33,083 nucleotides of DNA from Gammaproteobacteria bacterium (GTDB taxonomy: Bacteria; Pseudomonadota; Gammaproteobacteria; Ga0077536): contig JAURHQ010000017.1 of NCBI GenBank assembly GCA_030833185.1, positions 269-33,351 of the forward strand. Direction: 5' to 3'. Both the position numbers and the translations under genes were made by a program. The notes below the pieces were generated by a model that saw only the letters and a list, made by a program, of their open reading frames with translations, ran no database searches and had not been told where the DNA came from. Shown here piece after piece: positions 29,940 to 33,083 of this stretch. The stretch's first letter is position 1. Each line of letters begins with the position of its first letter.

Positions 29940-32854
29940 CTGCTACCGCTTTTGAACTGCTCGAACGCCGCCGCATCGACAGCCTGAACCTCGAGTTTCA
30001 GGCCTATCGCCATGCGGCGAGCGGCGCCCGTCATATTCATCTGGCCTGCGAGGATGAGGACAACGCCTTCATGGTGGCCTTCCCCACCATCCCCGAAGAT
30101 TCGACCGGCGTGGCGCATATTCTCGAACACACCACGCTCTGCGGCAGCCAGCGTTATCCGGTGCGCGACCCGTTTTTCATGATGCTGCGGCGCTCGCTCA
30201 ACACCTTTATGAACGCCTTCACCAGCAGTGATAGCACCGCCTATCCCTTTGCTACCCGTAACCGCAAAGACTTTGACAACCTGCTGCAGGTGTATCTGGA
30301 CGCGGTGTTCTTCCCGCTGCTCGACCCGCTCGATTTTGCGCAGGAAGGCTGCCGTGTGGAGTTCGCCGATCCGGCGCAGCCGGCCGCCGGGCTGGTCTAC
30401 AAGGGCGTCGTGTTCAACGAGATGAAGGGCGCGATGAGCTCGCCCGTGGCGCAGCTCTGGCATCACCTGCAGGCGGCGCTGTTTCCGGGCACGCCCTATC
30501 GCTTCAACAGCGGCGGCGACCCGTCGGCGATCCCCGACCTCACCCATGCCGCGCTGCGCGCGTTTCACGCCCGGCACTATCACCCGGCGCAGGCGGTGTT
30601 TTTGACCTACGGCAGCTTCGACCCGCGGGAGCATCAGCAGCGTTTTGAAAGCCTCGCGCTCGCGCGGCACCCGGCAGCGGCGGCCAAGGGCGCGCCGCTG
30701 GTCAGCGCCCTGCAGCCGGCGCTGACCGCGCCGCGTGAGCTGGTGACCGACTACGCCGTCGACGAAGACTACGAAAGCACCGAAGCCACGCACATCGTAT
30801 GGGGCTGGCTGATCGGCGAATCGGCCGAGCCGCGCGCCGCGCTCGAAGCGCAAATTCTCTCGGGCGTGCTGCTGGAGCACAGCGCCTCGCCGCTGCGTCA
30901 TTTTCTGGAAACCACCGACCTCGCCCGCGCGCCGTCCGAACTGTGCGGCGTCGATGATTCGGCCCGGCAGATTGCGTTTTACGCGGGCGTTGAAGGCAGC
31001 GATCCGGAGCATGCCGCCGCGCTCGAACAGGGCCTGCTGGGCCTGCTCGAGACCCTCGCCCGTGAAGGCGTGGCGCCGACCGTGCTGGAGGCCGTGCTCG
31101 ACCGGATCGAAATGGCCCAGCGCGACGTGGGCGGCGACGGCTACCCCTACGGCTTGCAGCTGATGAGCCGCATCCTGCCCGGCGCGATGTATCGCCGTGA
31201 CCCCGCCGCCCTGCTCGACATCGATCCGCTGCTGGCCGAACTGCGAATCGCGGCGGCCGACCCGGCCTGGTTCCCGGCGCTGCTGCGCCGCCTGCTGCTG
31301 GATAACCCGCACCGGGTGCGCGTGACCATGGCGCCGAACGACGGCAAACGCGAGGCCGAGCGGCAGGCGGAACTCGATCGGCTGGCCGGGCTAGCCGCCA
31401 CGCTGACGCCGGCCGCCGCCGAGTCCATCGCCAGCGCGGCCGAAGCGCTGGCCGCCCGGCAGGCCCGCACCGAAGACCCCGACGCCCTGCCGCGCATCAC
31501 GCTGGCCGACGTCCCCGCTGGCGAAATCCCGGTGGTGGGCGAGCAGGCGGACATCGCGGGCATCGCCACCCATCGCTACACGCGCGGCACCAACGGGCTG
31601 ATGCGCGCCCAGTTGGCCATCACCCTGCCGGCGCTGACGGCGGACGAAATTGCCACGCTGTCGTCGTTTGCCGGCTACCTGACCGATTTTGGCTGCGGCG
31701 CCGAGACCTATCTCGACACCCAGGCCCGGCGCGCGCTGGTCGGCTCATTTGGCGCGAATGCGTCCATCCGCAGCCACCTGACCGATGTCGCGGCCAGCGC
31801 CGGGCATGTGGTGATTTCCGCCAAGGGCCTGAAGCGCCACACCCCCGAACTGGTGCGGACGCTGGCGGAAATCCTGCCCGGCTTTCGCTGCGACGAAGTC
31901 CAGCGCCTGCGCGAACTGCTGACCCAGGCGCGGGCCGACCTTGAAATGTCGATCACCGACCGCGGCCACCAACTCGCGATGCACGGCGCGATGCGGGGCT
32001 TAAGCCCCAGCGCCTGGCTGGGCGATCTGTGGGACGGCCCCTCGCAAATCCTCACCCTGCAGGCGCAGGAAGATGCCGTGCGCGAATCCGACGTCGCGGC
32101 GACCGAACTGCTCGGCAAATACGCCGCGCTGAAGGAGAAACTGCTGGCCGCGCCCTGTCGCGTGTTGCTGGTGGGCGAGGGCGATGGGCTGACGCTGGCG
32201 AGCGACACCCTGGCCGAGTGCGGCCTGTGGCAAGGCCGCCGGCCGGCGGCGGGACCGCTGGTGCTGCCTGCCCCGGCGGCGGTGCCCGGCTCGGCCTGGA
32301 TCGCCAACGGCGAAGTCAATTTCTGCGCCAAGGCCTACGCCGCCGTGCCCGAGGGTCATCCGGATGCGCCGGCGCTGTCGGTGCTGGCGCGCTTCCTGTC
32401 GGACGGCTTTCTGCATCCGGCCGTGCGCGAACGGGGCGGCGCCTATGGCGGCGGGGCCAGTTTCGACGCCGACAGCGCGGCCTTTGCCTTTTTCTCGTAC
32501 CGCGACCCGCGGCTGGCCGAAACCCTGGCCGATTTCGACCGCGCGCTCGACTGGCTGCACGAACCGCAAACCCCGGAGTTGCTGGAGGAGGCCATCCTTG
32601 GCGTCATCCGACGTCTCGACAAGCCGCGCTCGCCGGCGGGCGCGGCGGTCAACTGGTTCTTCAGCGAACTGCACGGCCGCGATGCCGCGTTCCGCAGCCA
32701 GTTCCGGGCGCAGGTGCTGGGCACCACGCTGGCCGATTTGCGCCGGGTCGCCGCCCGTTGGCTGCAACCGGACACCGGGGTGATCGGGGTGGTGAGTCAT
32801 GCCGGCGAGCGCGCCACGCTGGATGCGCTGGGTCTGGTGCGTTACAGCTTCTAG
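29936..32854 (+). CDS. M16C-family zinc metalloprotease (presequence-protease-like)
   Basis: A 972-residue insulinase-superfamily protease of the M16C group, like PreP and its bacterial relatives. The inverted zinc motif is H61-I-L-E64-H65 in VAHILEHTTLCGSQRYPVRD, followed by FFMMLRRSLNTFMNAFTSSD. The third zinc ligand would be the Glu of VVFNEMKGAM. The family has two clamshell halves; the second half has the usual GGAYGGGASFD substrate-side motif near the C-terminus. There is no signal peptide, so it would degrade peptides in the cytoplasm. It is coupled to the HAD gene by an ATGA overlap. Confidence 0.94.
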   Translation: MTATAFELLERRRIDSLNLEFQAYRHAASGARHIHLACEDEDNAFMVAFPTIPEDSTGVAHILEHTTLCGSQRYPVRDPFFMMLRRSLNTFMNAFTSSDSTAYPFATRNRKDFDNLLQVYLDAVFFPLLDPLDFAQEGCRVEFADPAQPAAGLVYKGVVFNEMKGAMSSPVAQLWHHLQAALFPGTPYRFNSGGDPSAIPDLTHAALRAFHARHYHPAQAVFLTYGSFDPREHQQRFESLALARHPAAAAKGAPLVSALQPALTAPRELVTDYAVDEDYESTEATHIVWGWLIGESAEPRAALEAQILSGVLLEHSASPLRHFLETTDLARAPSELCGVDDSARQIAFYAGVEGSDPEHAAALEQGLLGLLETLAREGVAPTVLEAVLDRIEMAQRDVGGDGYPYGLQLMSRILPGAMYRRDPAALLDIDPLLAELRIAAADPAWFPALLRRLLLDNPHRVRVTMAPNDGKREAERQAELDRLAGLAATLTPAAAESIASAAEALAARQARTEDPDALPRITLADVPAGEIPVVGEQADIAGIATHRYTRGTNGLMRAQLAITLPALTADEIATLSSFAGYLTDFGCGAETYLDTQARRALVGSFGANASIRSHLTDVAASAGHVVISAKGLKRHTPELVRTLAEILPGFRCDEVQRLRELLTQARADLEMSITDRGHQLAMHGAMRGLSPSAWLGDLWDGPSQILTLQAQEDAVRESDVAATELLGKYAALKEKLLAAPCRVLLVGEGDGLTLASDTLAECGLWQGRRPAAGPLVLPAPAAVPGSAWIANGEVNFCAKAYAAVPEGHPDAPALSVLARFLSDGFLHPAVRERGGAYGGGASFDADSAAFAFFSYRDPRLAETLADFDRALDWLHEPQTPELLEEAILGVIRRLDKPRSPAGAAVNWFFSELHGRDAAFRSQFRAQVLGTTLADLRRVAARWLQPDTGVIGVVSHAGERATLDALGLVRYSF

Positions 32855-32865
32855 GGCGAGTGCCG

Positions 32866-33083
32866 GTGGATATCGAATTTGACGACGACGAGTCGGGCTT
32901 CTGGGAAGCCCGGGCGGTCTACGCGATGGCCAGCGGTTTCCGCCCCGGCCACCAGCAAGACGGCGACCGTGCGCTGGTCGATTTCCTGAAAGAAGCCAGC
33001 CTCGCGCACATGAACCGCGAGGCCTACGCCGAACTTCGCGCCGCGGCCGGCGTGCGCGACGGCGTATGGCCCAGCTGGTCGCT
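32866..33083 (+). CDS. Unrecognised protein, 3' truncated by the window
   Basis: An open frame of 72 codons runs to the end of the window, starting GTG at 32866 (AGGG 9 bases upstream; GTG 32860 is an alternative). It begins VDIEFDDDESGFWEARAVYA and continues acidic, helical and without a motif that I recognise. It follows the protease by 11 bases on the same strand, so it is probably in that operon. Confidence 0.5.
   Translation, partial: MDIEFDDDESGFWEARAVYAMASGFRPGHQQDGDRALVDFLKEASLAHMNREAYAELRAAAGVRDGVWPSWS

Noticed and set aside
1-33083. CRISPR arrays, tRNA or rRNA genes, integrases or insertion sequence transposases
   Set aside because: I saw no regularly spaced repeats, no tRNA-like clover leaf or rRNA sequence, and no transposase or integrase reading frame.

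Overview
The window is about 33 kb of dense, GC-rich chromosomal DNA with short spacers, many GTG/TTG starts and many ATGA/GTGA overlaps. The gene set (DUF3301 and CPXCG-type small proteins, YajQ, DUF465, an M16C peptidase, a DctA-type carrier, TrpE) suggests a high-GC Gammaproteobacterium; a betaproteobacterium is not excluded. No rRNA, tRNA or CRISPR array was recognised.

Layout. (1) 1-7.65 kb: the end of an amidase gene, then a leftward block with a DUF2834 membrane protein, an MscS-type channel, a cytoplasmic molybdopterin oxidoreductase translationally coupled to an SRPBCC protein, and the three 5-oxoprolinase genes pxpB-pxpC-pxpA. A 16-codon ORF with a strong ribosome binding site ends on the pxpB start codon. 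(2) 7.67-17.33 kb: an accessory island running rightward, bracketed by two diverged copies of a 76-77 bp palindromic element in the same orientation. It encodes two glutamine-synthetase-like ligases, a cytochrome P450, a free-standing PAS protein, a sigma54-dependent activator without a receiver domain, and the small and large subunits of an N,N-dimethylformamidase-type amidohydrolase. (3) 17.3-20.8 kb: a 2OG-Fe(II) oxygenase, a dicarboxylate carrier and trpE. (4) 20.9-33.1 kb: ordinary chromosomal genes, namely a lipoprotein, a TIGR03790 protein, a CoxE-like VWA protein with a MoxR ATPase, a Sel1-repeat protein, a PilZ protein, DUF465, a cyclic-nucleotide-binding/rhodanese fusion, DUF3301, CPXCG, YajQ, a HAD hydrolase, an M16C metalloprotease and the start of an unrecognised gene.

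The most interesting part is the island. Both of its transcription units, the ligase/P450/regulator unit and the dimethylformamidase-like unit, are preceded by a sigma54 -24/-12 promoter. About 80-110 bp upstream of each predicted start lies the same 18-bp motif (15 of 18 positions identical, opposite orientation), which I propose as the binding site of the activator encoded between the two units. The inferred logic is an amide/amine catabolic regulon: an iron amidohydrolase releases an amine from an N-substituted amide, the P450 may oxidise an N-alkyl or ring carbon, and the ligases may attach amines to glutamate. The adjacent 5-oxoprolinase genes could recycle 5-oxoproline if it arises from gamma-glutamyl intermediates. 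The substrate cannot be told from sequence.
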